From contig NZ_BDBB01000015.1 of the NCBI RefSeq assembly GCF_001612765.1, positions 1 through 64,000 on the forward strand: a stretch of DNA of 64,000 nt, written 5' to 3'. This document shows, in pieces, positions 18,578-31,209 of this stretch. The notes beneath the pieces were generated by a model. The model was not told the DNA's origin. It searched no databases and saw nothing but the letters and a program-made list of their open reading frames with translations. The number at the start of each line of letters is the position of its first letter. Position 1 is the stretch's first letter. Source of the DNA: Nocardia arthritidis NBRC 100137 (GTDB lineage: Bacteria; Actinomycetota; Actinomycetes; Mycobacteriales; Mycobacteriaceae). The position numbers and the translations under genes were made by a program.

Positions 18578-20005
18578 TCAGCGCGCGACGGCGATGCGGG
18601 CGGGCAGCCACCGCGACACCACCGCGCCGACCGCGACGATCGCGGCGCCGACCCACACCGCAGGCACCAATCCGTCGACGTAGCTCTGCGGATCCTCGTA
18701 GGAGCCCTGAGCGGCGAAGACCGACGCCAGCACCGCGACGCCCATGGCCACCCCGACTTCCCGCAGGGTGTTGTTGGTTCCCGACGCTATCGCGCGGTCC
18801 TCCTCCGCCGCCGCGGCCATCACCACGGTGGCGCTCGGCGCGAAGGTCAGGCCCATGCCGATGCCGCCGAGCAGGAACGGACCGACGAACGACAGGTAAC
18901 TCGCGTCGACGGAAGTGACCGCCGCCATCCAGGCCAGCGCGACGGCCAGCAACGCCTGCCCGGTGGAGAGCAGCGCCCTGGCGCCGACCCGGTCGACGAT
19001 CAAACCCGCCAGCGGAGCGACGACCATCGGTGCCATCGTCCACGGCATGGTGCGGATACCGGATTGCAGCGGCCCGTAGCCCTGCACGACCTGGAAGTAC
19101 TGGGCCAGCAGGAAGATCGAGCCGAACACGCCCATCGAGAAGGTGAAGCCGGTCGCATTGCTCACCCGGAAGGCGCGGGAGCCGAACAACCGCAGCGGCA
19201 GCATCGGCTCCGGCGTACGCAGCTCCCAGGCGATCAGGCAGCCGAGCAGCGCAACGCCGCCGACCAGCGCAGACAGCACGCCGGGAGACGTCCAGCCATC
19301 ATCGGCGCCGTGGATCACGCCCCACACCACCGCGAGCACGCCGCCCGCCGACAGCAGCAGCCCCAGCAGGTCGACCCGCCTGCTGCCGCCGTGCGACTCC
19401 CCTAGTACCCGCAGCGCGAACGGCAGCACCAGCATGCCGATCGGCACGTTCACCCAGAAGATCCACTGCCAGCTCAGCCCCTCGACGACCGCGCCGCCGA
19501 TGAGCGGACCCAGTGCCACGCCGAGGCCCGCGATCCCGCCCCAGATCCCGATGGCGGCGCTGCGCATCTTCTCCGGCACCGCCGCCGACAACAGTGTCAG
19601 CGACAGCGGCATCACCGCCGCCGCGCCGAAGCCCTGTACCGCCCGCGCCGCGATGAGCATGCCCGGTCCGGTCGCCAGCGCGCAGATCGCGGAGGCCACC
19701 GTGAACACCGCGATGCCGAGCAGGAAGATCCGGCGTCTGCCGAGCCGGTCACCGAGGGCGGACGCGGTGAGCAGCAGCGAGGCGAACGACAGCGTGTAGG
19801 CGTTCACGAACCATTGCAGGTCGGCCAGCGAGGCGCCGAGTTCGGTGCGGATCACCGGAAGTGCGTTCGTCACGACCAGGTTGTCCAGCGTGACCATGAA
19901 CATCGGGATGCCGACCGCGGCCAGTACGGCGGCGAGCCTGCGACCACCGATCGTGGCCGCGGGCGCGGCGACGCGCGCCGCGGCGGGTGGAAGGGTCTCG
20001 GTCAT
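18578..20005 (-). CDS. MFS drug exporter, DHA2 (14-TM) family
   Basis: The 475-residue membrane protein has the DHA2 pattern of about 14 hydrophobic segments. Motif A is LGDRLGRRRIFLLG between TM2 and TM3, motif C is GLGVALGPLIGGAVVE in TM5, and the TM1 region is MFMVTLDNLVVTNALPVI with the conserved Asp. The family uses the proton gradient to expel hydrophobic or cationic compounds. It is divergent from a TetR gene across about 100 bases holding repeated operator-like sites, so drug-responsive repression is likely. Confidence 0.9.
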   Translation of the reverse strand: MTETLPPAAARVAAPAATIGGRRLAAVLAAVGIPMFMVTLDNLVVTNALPVIRTELGASLADLQWFVNAYTLSFASLLLTASALGDRLGRRRIFLLGIAVFTVASAICALATGPGMLIAARAVQGFGAAAVMPLSLTLLSAAVPEKMRSAAIGIWGGIAGLGVALGPLIGGAVVEGLSWQWIFWVNVPIGMLVLPFALRVLGESHGGSRRVDLLGLLLSAGGVLAVVWGVIHGADDGWTSPGVLSALVGGVALLGCLIAWELRTPEPMLPLRLFGSRAFRVSNATGFTFSMGVFGSIFLLAQYFQVVQGYGPLQSGIRTMPWTMAPMVVAPLAGLIVDRVGARALLSTGQALLAVALAWMAAVTSVDASYLSFVGPFLLGGIGMGLTFAPSATVVMAAAAEEDRAIASGTNNTLREVGVAMGVAVLASVFAAQGSYEDPQSYVDGLVPAVWVGAAIVAVGAVVSRWLPARIAVAR

Positions 20006-20015
20006 GTCCAGTCCT

Positions 20016-20068
20016 TGTTGTAATCGACTGATAACTAATCCGGAAAACGTTATGCATCGACTGATAAC
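20016..20068. promoter_or_regulatory. Paired TetR operator candidates
   Basis: The 13-mer ATCGACTGATAAC occurs twice, at 20023-20035 and 20056-20068, between the divergent MFS and TetR genes. The second copy completes an imperfect palindrome, GTTATnnnTCGAnnnATAAC (20049-20068). The first has a similar but weaker left arm (GTTGT). This is typical of TetR dimer sites controlling both genes; the assignment is inferred from position. Confidence 0.65.
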
Positions 20069-20107
20069 ATGTCAAGACCGAGCCCAGACCAGCGAACACG
20101 GAGCACG

Positions 20108-20680
20108 ATGGCGACCAGGACCAGGATGACGGCGAGCGAACGGGGCGAACAGGTGCTGCGCGCGGCGATCCGCGCGTTCGCCGAATCCGGTTACGCCGCC
20201 ACCCGGACCGACGAGATCGCCCGGCGCGCGGGGGTGTCACAGCCGTACGTGATCCGGCTGTTCGGTACCAAACAGAATCTTTTCCGCGCCGCCCTGCACC
20301 GCGTGTGCGACCGGATCGAGGAGGTCTTTCGCGCCGCGCGCGCGGAGGCGGCGCCCGGCGCGGACCCCGAAGCGGCTTTGGCGGCGCTCGGGGGCGGCTA
20401 TTCGGTCTTCCTCGCCGAACGCGAGCTGCTCCAGCTCTTGCTGCACGGGTTCGCGGCCAGCATCGAGCCGGAGATCGGCAACCAGGTCAGGGACCGATTC
20501 GGGGAGATCTACCACTTGATCCGGGAGTTGACGGGTGCACCGGAAACGGAAGCGAGGCGCTTTCTCGCCACCGGAATGCTGCTCACCGTCATGAGCGCGA
20601 TGCGCGTGGCGGGACCGGACGCGGTTCCCGCGACATGGGCGACGGAGCTTCTGGAAAACCTGAGTACCCACGGCGATTGA
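20108..20680 (+). CDS. TetR family transcriptional regulator
   Basis: The 190-residue protein has an N-terminal TetR HTH (about residues 8-58: QVLRAAIRAFAESGYAATRTDEIARRAGVSQPYVIRLFGTKQNLF) and a helical ligand-binding domain. It is divergent from the MFS exporter at 20005 and the likely repressor of it, using the sites at 20016-20068. ATG 20108 is chosen; an ATG at 20069 would put coding sequence directly against the second operator-like site. Confidence 0.87.
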   Translation: MATRTRMTASERGEQVLRAAIRAFAESGYAATRTDEIARRAGVSQPYVIRLFGTKQNLFRAALHRVCDRIEEVFRAARAEAAPGADPEAALAALGGGYSVFLAERELLQLLLHGFAASIEPEIGNQVRDRFGEIYHLIRELTGAPETEARRFLATGMLLTVMSAMRVAGPDAVPATWATELLENLSTHGD

Positions 20681-20755
20681 CGATCTGGCCTTCGGTCTCT
20701 GGCGGGCAACGCTGAATTACGAAAACAGCCGCGAGAGCCGGCTGGGCACCGGAGA

Positions 20756-21553
20756 TCAAGCACCGTATCGAACGCGGGAGTTCGCGTAAAGGCAGATGGC
20801 GGCGGCCGTCGCCAGGTTCAGGCTCTCGGCGCGGCCACGAATGGGAATGCGGATGCGATGGTCGGCTCGGCGCGCCACCGCCGGGTCCAAGCCGTGCGCC
20901 TCGTTGCCGAACAGCCAGGCCACCGGGCCGGTGAACAGTGCGTCGGCGTCGTCGAGGCCGACTTCGCCGTTCGCCGCCGTCGCCAGGATCGTGATACCCG
21001 CCGCGGCGATCGCGTCCAGCGTCTCGGCCACATCGCGGTGCCGCGCGATCGGCACGTGGAAGATGCTGCCCGCGCTGGCCCGCACGCACTTTCCGTTGTG
21101 CGGGTCGACCGTGTCACCCGCCAGCACCACGCCATCGGCGCCGACCGCGTCGGCGACCCGCACGAGCGTGCCGGCGTTCCCGGGCTCGGCCATCTCGACC
21201 GGGACGGCCAGCATGCGCGGTCGAGCGTCCAAGATCCGGGCCAAGGGCACGTCGAGCAGGTCACAGACCGCCACCAGCCCCGGCGCGGTCACGGTTTCCC
21301 CGAGATGCTGTGCCGCTCGATCGCTGACCAACGTGGTGCGGACCCCCACCGCGGCTGCCCCCGCGATCAGCGCGTGGTCTCGTTCGGCCGCTACCGCTGA
21401 GTAGAACAACTCGTGGACGTGCGCGGTCTCCAGCGCCGCGGCTACGGCATTCGCGCCCTCGGCGAGGAATCGGCCCGTTTTGCGACGCTGCGCGCCACGC
21501 TGCAGCTTGACAGCGGAAACGACCCGCGGATTGCGCTCGCTGAGCGCTTCCAC
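20756..21553 (-). CDS. tsnR: 23S rRNA methyltransferase of the TrmH/SpoU family (TsnR-like)
   Basis: The 265-residue SPOUT methyltransferase has an N-terminal substrate-binding region (KLQRGAQRRKTGRFLAEG) and a C-terminal trefoil-knot domain. Knot motifs are PVEMAEPGNAGTLVRVADAVGADGVVL, WLFGNEAHGLDP and IPIRGRAESLNLATAAAICLY. The family 2'-O-methylates rRNA or tRNA; the site is not predictable. GTG 21553 fits because homology starts there and GGAA lies seven bases upstream. Position just downstream of rplT matches tsnR (Rv1644) in mycobacteria, as recalled. Confidence 0.88.
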   Translation of the reverse strand: MEALSERNPRVVSAVKLQRGAQRRKTGRFLAEGANAVAAALETAHVHELFYSAVAAERDHALIAGAAAVGVRTTLVSDRAAQHLGETVTAPGLVAVCDLLDVPLARILDARPRMLAVPVEMAEPGNAGTLVRVADAVGADGVVLAGDTVDPHNGKCVRASAGSIFHVPIARHRDVAETLDAIAAAGITILATAANGEVGLDDADALFTGPVAWLFGNEAHGLDPAVARRADHRIRIPIRGRAESLNLATAAAICLYANSRVRYGA

Positions 21554-21593
21554 GGGTCGTTCCGAAAGTTGTCCGTGTGCCAACGGATGCGAC

Positions 21594-21974
21594 TCAGGCG
21601 GCCGGCGCGTTGACGTCCTGCGGCAGGGCGGCCTTGGCGACCGCGACGAGACCGGCGAACGCCTCGGCGTCCGACACCGCGAGCTCGGCGAGGATCTTGC
21701 GGTCCACCTCGACACCGGCGGCCTTCAGGCCCTGGATGAAGCGGTTGTAGGTGATGTCGTTGATCCGCGCGGCGGCGTTGATGCGCGCGATCCACAGCTT
21801 GCGGAAGTCACCCTTGCGCGCCCGGCGGTCCCGGTAGGCGTAGGTGAGCGAGTGCAGCTGCTGCTCCTTGGCCTTGCGGTACAGCCGCGAGCGCTGGCCG
21901 CGGTAACCCTTGGAGGCCTCGAGGATGGAACGGCGCTTCTTCTGAGCGTTGACGGCCCTTTTGACGCGTGCCAC
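21594..21974 (-). CDS. rplT: 50S ribosomal protein L20
   Basis: The 126-residue protein is L20, beginning [20 protein letters not shown] with [18 protein letters not shown] next, the basic extension that nucleates 23S rRNA folding. The globular part ([25 protein letters not shown]) follows. It is third in the conserved infC-rpmI-rplT operon. Confidence 0.98.
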   Translation of the reverse strand: MARVKRAVNAQKKRRSILEASKGYRGQRSRLYRKAKEQQLHSLTYAYRDRRARKGDFRKLWIARINAAARINDITYNRFIQGLKAAGVEVDRKILAELAVSDAEAFAGLVAVAKAALPQDVNAPAA

Positions 21975-22084
21975 TGGTCAGTCCTGTTCGATCTGGGGGC
22001 GCGGGGCAGCGCCCGGAAATGGGTCGGTGGGTGGCGACGGAGCTGGTCCGGTCGCGGTGTGCCTATCGGTCTGCGCGGGCGCGA

Positions 22085-22279
22085 TCAGAGACCGAGCAGC
22101 TTCTTCACGCGACGGACGTCGGCGGAGGCGACAACTTCCACGCCGTCCAGACGACGAGTCCGGCGGCTGGGCTTGTGCTCGAACAGGTGGCGACGGTTCG
22201 CCTGCTGGCGCAGCAGCTTGCCTTTACCGGACACCTTGAATCGCTTCGAGGCGCCGCTGTGGGTCTTCATCTTCGGCAT
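22085..22279 (-). CDS. rpmI: 50S ribosomal protein L35
   Basis: The 64-residue basic protein starts [20 protein letters not shown], the L35 signature, and ends [10 protein letters not shown]. It lies between infC and rplT in the universal order and in the same orientation, with about 60 bases to infC and 110 to rplT. Confidence 0.98.
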   Translation of the reverse strand: MPKMKTHSGASKRFKVSGKGKLLRQQANRRHLFEHKPSRRTRRLDGVEVVASADVRRVKKLLGL

Positions 22280-22340
22280 GGATTCCTCTATCTGTCGTCC
22301 CGGCGGTCGGGGCGGACCGCCGGTGTTCTGATCGGTGTTA

Positions 22341-22958
22341 CTACGGGCCGGCCGTCTCGGCCTGCTCCGCAGCGGGCTGACCGGCCGGGGCGGCGCTGGG
22401 CGCCGGCCGCGGGGCCGACTCCTGCTGCGCCTTCACCCGGGTCTTCGCACCCTTGTGGGGGGCGAGGACCATGGTCATGTTGCGACCGTCCTGCTTGGCC
22501 GAGGTTTCCACGAATCCGAGCTCGGCGACGTCGGACGCCAGGCGCTGCAGCAGCCGGAAGCCGAGTTCGGGGCGGGACTGCTCGCGTCCCCGGAACATGA
22601 TCGTGACCTTGACCTTGGACCCGGCCTCGAGGAAGCGAACGACGTTGCGCTTCTTGGTCTCGTAGTCGTGGTCGTCGATCTTCGGGCGGAGCTTCTGCTC
22701 CTTGATCACCGTCTGCTGCTGGTTCTTCCGAGACTCGCGCGCCTTCTGCGCCGTCTCGTACTTGAACTTGCCGTAATCCATGATCTTGCAGACCGGCGGA
22801 CGGGCATCCGGTGCCACCTCGACCAGATCGAGGTCGGCTTCGAGGGCGACGCGTAGTGCATCTTCAACACGCACGATCCCAACCTGCTCGCCGCCCGGTC
22901 CGATGAGCCGGACCTCGGGAACACGGATGCGATCGTTGATGCGGGTCTCAGTGCTGAT
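22341..22958 (-). CDS. infC: Translation initiation factor IF-3, probable ATC start codon
   Basis: IF-3 prevents premature 70S formation and checks the initiator codon. The 205-residue reading includes the N-domain ([19 protein letters not shown]), linker and C-domain ([17 protein letters not shown]), with an Ala/Pro-rich C-tail. No ATG, GTG or TTG exists in frame before residue 29 (GTG 22874), which would remove much of the N-domain. An ATC at 22958 lies four bases after a perfect AGGAGG. Rare start codons in infC are known (AUU in E. coli) and allow IF-3 to limit its own synthesis. The start is therefore inferred but well supported. Confidence 0.95.
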   Translation of the reverse strand: MSTETRINDRIRVPEVRLIGPGGEQVGIVRVEDALRVALEADLDLVEVAPDARPPVCKIMDYGKFKYETAQKARESRKNQQQTVIKEQKLRPKIDDHDYETKKRNVVRFLEAGSKVKVTIMFRGREQSRPELGFRLLQRLASDVAELGFVETSAKQDGRNMTMVLAPHKGAKTRVKAQQESAPRPAPSAAPAGQPAAEQAETAGP

Positions 22959-23111
22959 GGGGCCTCCTAGGTCAAGCGGTGTCGTCGGACGACCGCGCGC
23001 AATAACTGCAACCCCTGTTCAACACGAAGGCCCCGGTGCGGTATTCCGCGACGGGGCCCGATGTCGACCGATCGCCGGCCATGAGCGAACTCGGGCCGAC
23101 CCTCGTATCCC

Positions 23112-23160
23112 GGTTCTCCACGAGAACCTCGGCACGAGAAACCCGCCCTCGCGGGGCGGG
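23112..23160 (-). promoter_or_regulatory. Structured leader/attenuator candidate upstream of infC
   Basis: On the infC strand CCCGCCC, a CGCGA loop and GGGCGGG (23160-23142) form a 7-base-pair hairpin followed by TTTCTCG, terminator-like. Immediately downstream GGTTCTC and GAGAACC (23128-23112) form a second hairpin. It lies about 150-200 bases upstream of the infC start, within a 380-base gene-free gap. L20- and IF3-operon leaders are autoregulated in other bacteria; a role here is inferred. Confidence 0.4.
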
Positions 23161-23339
23161 CGACCGGACCGTTGGCCGTACGATGATTCGTCGGCAACGG
23201 TGGGAGTCGGGCTCCACTTATCAGCCCCGGGGCAAGCCCGGGGCGGTCGTCACCGGGAAGTCTAACATTCCGTTCGGCTATCGCCGAATCGGGCCGAAAA
23301 TCCCTTGCCCGGCCATGTCCCGCATGCCACGCTCCCCCG

Positions 23340-23867
23340 GTGCTCACATCACGCCGTGACCTGCTGCGATGGCAGTTCGACCTGACCTGGTCACTCGCCG
23401 GAATCCACCTCGACGCGCTCACGCCGGAGGACTTCCTCTGGGAACCCGTCGAACTCAGCTGGACGGTCCGGCCCGATGCCGACGGCGTATGGCGGCCGGA
23501 TTGGGCGGACACCGAACCCGCCCCTGTGCCCGTCCCCACTATCGGCTGGCTCACCTGGCACATCGGCTGGTGGTGGGGCGCCGCCATCAATCATGCCGAA
23601 GGTGTCACCCCGCCCGCGCGGGAGGACGTGCACTGGCCCGGCGACGGCGCCGCCGCCATCGCCTGTCTGCGCGATCTGCACAGCGAGTGGACGCGCGTGC
23701 TCGACGGGCTCGACGAGACCCATCTGGACCGCCCTTCGGCCTATCCGTGGCCCGCCGAGGCCGGGTTGACCGTCGCGCACCTGGTCGGCTGGGTGAACGC
23801 GGAGCTGATGAAAAACGTCACGGAGATCGGCCACCTCCGGATGCTGCGCGCGGCGTCGCTAGCCTGA
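23340..23867 (+). CDS. DinB-superfamily protein
   Basis: The 175-residue protein resembles DinB/YfiT-like four-helix bundles: LLRWQFDLTWSLAGIHLDALTPEDFLWEP opens, followed by PTIGWLTWHIGWWWGAAINHA with the metal-site histidine pattern, and VAHLVGWVNAELMKNVTEIGHLRML closes. Such proteins often act as thiol-dependent transferases or hydrolases; the activity is unknown. The start is GTG 23340. It is divergent from infC and followed after 4 bases by the DUF1844 gene, suggesting a two-gene operon. Confidence 0.78.
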   Translation: MLTSRRDLLRWQFDLTWSLAGIHLDALTPEDFLWEPVELSWTVRPDADGVWRPDWADTEPAPVPVPTIGWLTWHIGWWWGAAINHAEGVTPPAREDVHWPGDGAAAIACLRDLHSEWTRVLDGLDETHLDRPSAYPWPAEAGLTVAHLVGWVNAELMKNVTEIGHLRMLRAASLA

Positions 23868-23871
23868 ACGC

Positions 23872-24213
23872 ATGACTGACGAGCTCGACGCCTCCGTACG
23901 CGAACTGGCCGACATCCCCGCGGTCGAGGTGATCAGCCGCGCCGCGGTGATGCTGATGAGCTCGGCGGCGGAGAAGCTCGGGCTGGCGGACGAGGACCCG
24001 GACACCAGCCCGCGCCGCGACCTGGACGAGGCGCGCCGCCTGATCACCGCGCTGGCCGGACTCGTCACGGCATCGGTGGAGTACCTGGGCCCGCACGCCG
24101 GCCCGATTCGCGAAGGGTTGCAATCGCTGCAACGCGCCTTCCGTGAGTCCTCCGCGCATCCCGACGAGCCGGGCAAGGGCCCTGGCGAGAAGTACACCGG
24201 CCCGGTCTACTGA
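23872..24213 (+). CDS. DUF1844 domain protein
   Basis: The 113-residue protein matches the DUF1844 pattern: IPAVEVISRAAVMLMSSAAEKLGL, then a conserved DLDEARRLITALAGLVTASVEYLG and LREGLQSLQ-like helix (here IREGLQSLQRAF). The family is widespread in Actinobacteria near infC and its function is unknown. It is probably co-transcribed with the DinB-like gene. Confidence 0.82.
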   Translation: MTDELDASVRELADIPAVEVISRAAVMLMSSAAEKLGLADEDPDTSPRRDLDEARRLITALAGLVTASVEYLGPHAGPIREGLQSLQRAFRESSAHPDEPGKGPGEKYTGPVY

Positions 24214-24451
24214 CCGGCTCGGCCATGGGGCACGAGGACGTCGCGCACCCAGCGGCTCGATCCCGGCGCTGAGCGAGGACGCCCGGTGTCGCGCTGTGCC
24301 GAGCCGCCGACCGCGGGCGGCATACGGCGAGGACATACCCGTCGGGCCCCGGCCCGACGGAATTCCGAATCGCGGCAGAAATTGTGGGCGAATCACGCAC
24401 TGAGACAACGATGTTTAGGAAATTTCCCAACGGTTAGGGCACAGTGAGCCC

Positions 24452-25162
24452 ATGGCTACTCGGATTCTGCTCGCTCCCGGATTCTGGCTCGGTGCATGGG
24501 CGTGGGACGAGGTCGCACCCGATCTGCGGCAGCGCGGCAACGAGGTAATGGCGCTCACGCTCCCCGGCCTGGACGCGGCTGATCCCGATCGATTGTCGGC
24601 CACCTTGGAATCCCAGGCGCAAGCCATCATCGACGCGGTGCCCGCGGGCGAGACCGTCGTGCTCGTCGCGCACTCCGGCGGTGCGGCGCCCGCCTATCTC
24701 GCCATCGATCGGGCGCCCGCCCTGTTCCGCCGGGCGATCTACGTCGACAGCGCGCCGCTGCCCAACGGCTTCGTCATCAACTCCGCCCTGGACATCGCCG
24801 CGCGCGAGTGGGCGCTGCCGGAATGGTCCGAACTGGAGGCGGGAGGCAGCAGCTTGGCGGGCCTGGACGAAGCCGCCCTGGCGCGCTTCCGGGAGCGCGC
24901 CGTGCCGGAGCCCACGTCCGTCGCGGCCGCGCCGCTGCGATTGAGCGATTCGGCCGAGCGGCTGGCGGTTGCCACCACCGTGATCTGCAGCAGCATGACC
25001 GCCGGTCTGGTCGAGAAGCTGCGGGACAACGGGGAAGCAGCCATCTTCGCCGAACTGGCGCGCATCGATGCCGAGTATGTCGACCTGCCGACGGGGCACT
25101 GGCCGATGTGGTCGAAGCCGAAGGAACTCGCCGGACTTATCCATACCATCGCCAACCGCTGA
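24452..25162 (+). CDS. Alpha/beta hydrolase (salicylate esterase-like)
   Basis: The 236-residue protein is a compact alpha/beta hydrolase: ILLAPGFWLGAWAWDEVAPDL (oxyanion region), nucleophile elbow VAHSGGAAPAYL (Ser), and catalytic His in LPTGHWPMWSKP near the C-terminus. The short form with GFWLGAWAWD resembles plant methylesterase-like and EstC-like enzymes. The substrate is unknown. It stands alone after a 238-base gap and is followed by a strong hairpin shared with uvrA. Confidence 0.83.
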   Translation: MATRILLAPGFWLGAWAWDEVAPDLRQRGNEVMALTLPGLDAADPDRLSATLESQAQAIIDAVPAGETVVLVAHSGGAAPAYLAIDRAPALFRRAIYVDSAPLPNGFVINSALDIAAREWALPEWSELEAGGSSLAGLDEAALARFRERAVPEPTSVAAAPLRLSDSAERLAVATTVICSSMTAGLVEKLRDNGEAAIFAELARIDAEYVDLPTGHWPMWSKPKELAGLIHTIANR

Positions 25163-25169
25163 GGCGAAA

Positions 25170-25203
25170 GCGGCGCGGCCCCGGTGCATCGGGGCCGCGC
25201 CGC
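25170..25203. terminator. Strong bidirectional hairpin between hydrolase and uvrA
   Basis: GCGGCGCGGCCCC pairs perfectly with GGGGCCGCGCCGC (25191-25203) over 13 bases around a short loop. It sits between the convergent ends of the hydrolase gene (25162) and uvrA (25217). There is no long T-run, as is usual in actinobacteria. Confidence 0.7.
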
Positions 25204-25216
25204 ATCGGACGAGGGG

Positions 25217-28168
<2,952 letters not shown>

Positions 28169-28219
28169 AGGCCGTCCCTTCTCCTTCGTGTTCGGCGTCC
28201 AGACATACCCCCGGCCGCC

Positions 28220-28242
28220 ATGCTAGGCATGGGCACCGACAA
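28220..28242 (-). promoter_or_regulatory. RecA-independent (PafBC-type) DNA-damage promoter of uvrA
   Basis: On the uvrA strand TTGTCGGTG (28242-28234), eight bases, then TAGCAT (28225-28220) match the mycobacterial RecA-NDp consensus tTGTCRGTG-N8-TANNNT at every defined position. In mycobacteria this promoter needs the PafB/PafC activator. The remaining gap of about 440 bases up to 28689 shows no gene that I can support. Confidence 0.85.
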
Positions 28243-28644
28243 GTTTCGCGGACCGCCCGTCACCTCGACGAATGGCGGGAACCGGCGACCGGACATTACG
28301 GATCGGGCCGGGGAAACAGGCCAGGACGCCTCCGTAGCATCGCCCTCCCGACACGACTGGTCAACAGCGCGCCCACACTCGGCATTCCCCTCGCCACGGC
28401 CGTCACGCTGCCGTCGCCGCCCACACCCGAGGCAGCCGGGACCTGGGAGGCGAGTGATCGACAGCGGAGTGGCGCGGCCACCCGGCGGACGCGCGGTGCT
28501 CGACGTCACCCGCGTGTGTGTGACGACCCACATCGCGACCCTGGAACTCACGCCGGCCGGGACCACCGGGACCTCCGGCCGCGCCGACTCGTACGGGTCG
28601 TCGCTCGGCGCGACTTCGCAACGCACACCCGGACCGCCGATTAG

Positions 28645-30246
<1,602 letters not shown>

Positions 30247-30249
30247 CGA

Positions 30250-31032
30250 TCAGACGGGGGCGACGAGCGCCAGATCGCCGTCGTGGCGCCGGTACAGCAG
30301 CCCGCCCCGGCCGCTGCCCGGGTCGGTACAGAACAGGAACGGCAATCCGCTGCGGCACAACACCGTCGCCGCCTCGGCCGGAGGCAGGCATGCGGCCGGC
30401 TCCGCGTCCACGACGATCGGCGGGGCGCCCCGGACCAGCTCCGGCGACCGGATCGGCGGATACGTCGCCTGCTGGCGGATGAGCCGCACGCCCGGCGCTG
30501 CCCAGTGCACCACCGCGTCCTGGCCGGTCTCGGCGTCGGTGAACAGGTGGGCCTCGTAATCCATGGCGTCCAGCACCGCGACCGCTTCGGCGGGCGTGCA
30601 GGTGGACAGGGCACACTGCTTGCGGCGAACGATCGGACGCGGCTCCCCGGCACACGCCAGCGGCGGCCGGGCCGGTTCGGGCCAGGTCCGCGCTTCCCGC
30701 GCGGCCAGCCGGGCCAGTCGGCGGTCGAGCCGCTCGGCGGCGAAGGTCACCGCGAACCCGCGCGGCCCGGTGGCCTGGACCCGGGTCACGACGTCCCGGT
30801 GGCGGACGTCCACCTGCACCACCGTCGCGGCCTCCGGGCCGGGCAGCGCGCCGAGGCGCACCCGGGCGGGAGCGTCGAGATGGTGTCTGCGCAGCACGCG
30901 GGAGACGGCTCGCACCGCCCGCGTGACGTCCAACGCGGCCACCTCCCCTCGTGTGGTCACCGCGACTTCCGGCCCCGCGGCCGTCGTCCACTGATCCGAT
31001 ACGCACCGCGGCCCCGATGAGACCATCTGCAT
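30250..31032 (-). CDS. DATIN-like (Rv0079) ribosome-associated dormancy protein
   Basis: The 260-residue protein resembles M. tuberculosis Rv0079, the dormancy-associated translation inhibitor. The C-terminal half has two S30AE-C-like repeats: AMDYEAHLFTDAETGQDAVV followed by RLIRQQATYPP, then GLPFLFCTDPGSGRGGLLYR with RHDGDLALVAP. The N-terminal half looks like a degenerate HPF domain (ARVRLGALPGPEAATVVQVDV). A role in damping translation under hypoxia is inferred from the homologue. ATG 31032 has GGAG upstream. It converges on the haem kinase gene with 3 bases between stop codons. Confidence 0.82.
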   Translation of the reverse strand: MQMVSSGPRCVSDQWTTAAGPEVAVTTRGEVAALDVTRAVRAVSRVLRRHHLDAPARVRLGALPGPEAATVVQVDVRHRDVVTRVQATGPRGFAVTFAAERLDRRLARLAAREARTWPEPARPPLACAGEPRPIVRRKQCALSTCTPAEAVAVLDAMDYEAHLFTDAETGQDAVVHWAAPGVRLIRQQATYPPIRSPELVRGAPPIVVDAEPAACLPPAEAATVLCRSGLPFLFCTDPGSGRGGLLYRRHDGDLALVAPV

Positions 31033-31092
31033 TGCCCCGCTCTCCGGATCGATCCGTCCCGCCCTATGCCAGCACCACGTGCGGTGCCGCGA

Positions 31093-31112
31093 ACAGGGCC
31101 GAAAGTCCCCAT
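31093..31112 (-). promoter_or_regulatory. DosR-like box upstream of the DATIN homologue
   Basis: On the coding strand of 31032 the sequence ATGGGGACTTTCGGCCCTGT matches the DosR consensus TTSGGGACTWWAGTCCCSAA at about 14 of 20 positions, including GGGACT and the GNCCC half. It lies about 60 bases upstream of the start codon. The assignment rests on motif, position and the Rv0079-like gene. Confidence 0.65.
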
Positions 31113-31209
31113 CGGCGAAAAGTGCTGGCACAGGCCCGAATCAGGCTCGCGAGCCGGGCCGGGGGTAATCCGCGTGGCGAATCGCGATCGGCGACCGCGC
31201 CGACCACGG

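Noticed and set aside
22341..22874. infC starting at GTG 22874
   Set aside because: This would remove 28 conserved N-domain residues and leave the AGGAGG at 22962-22967 unused.
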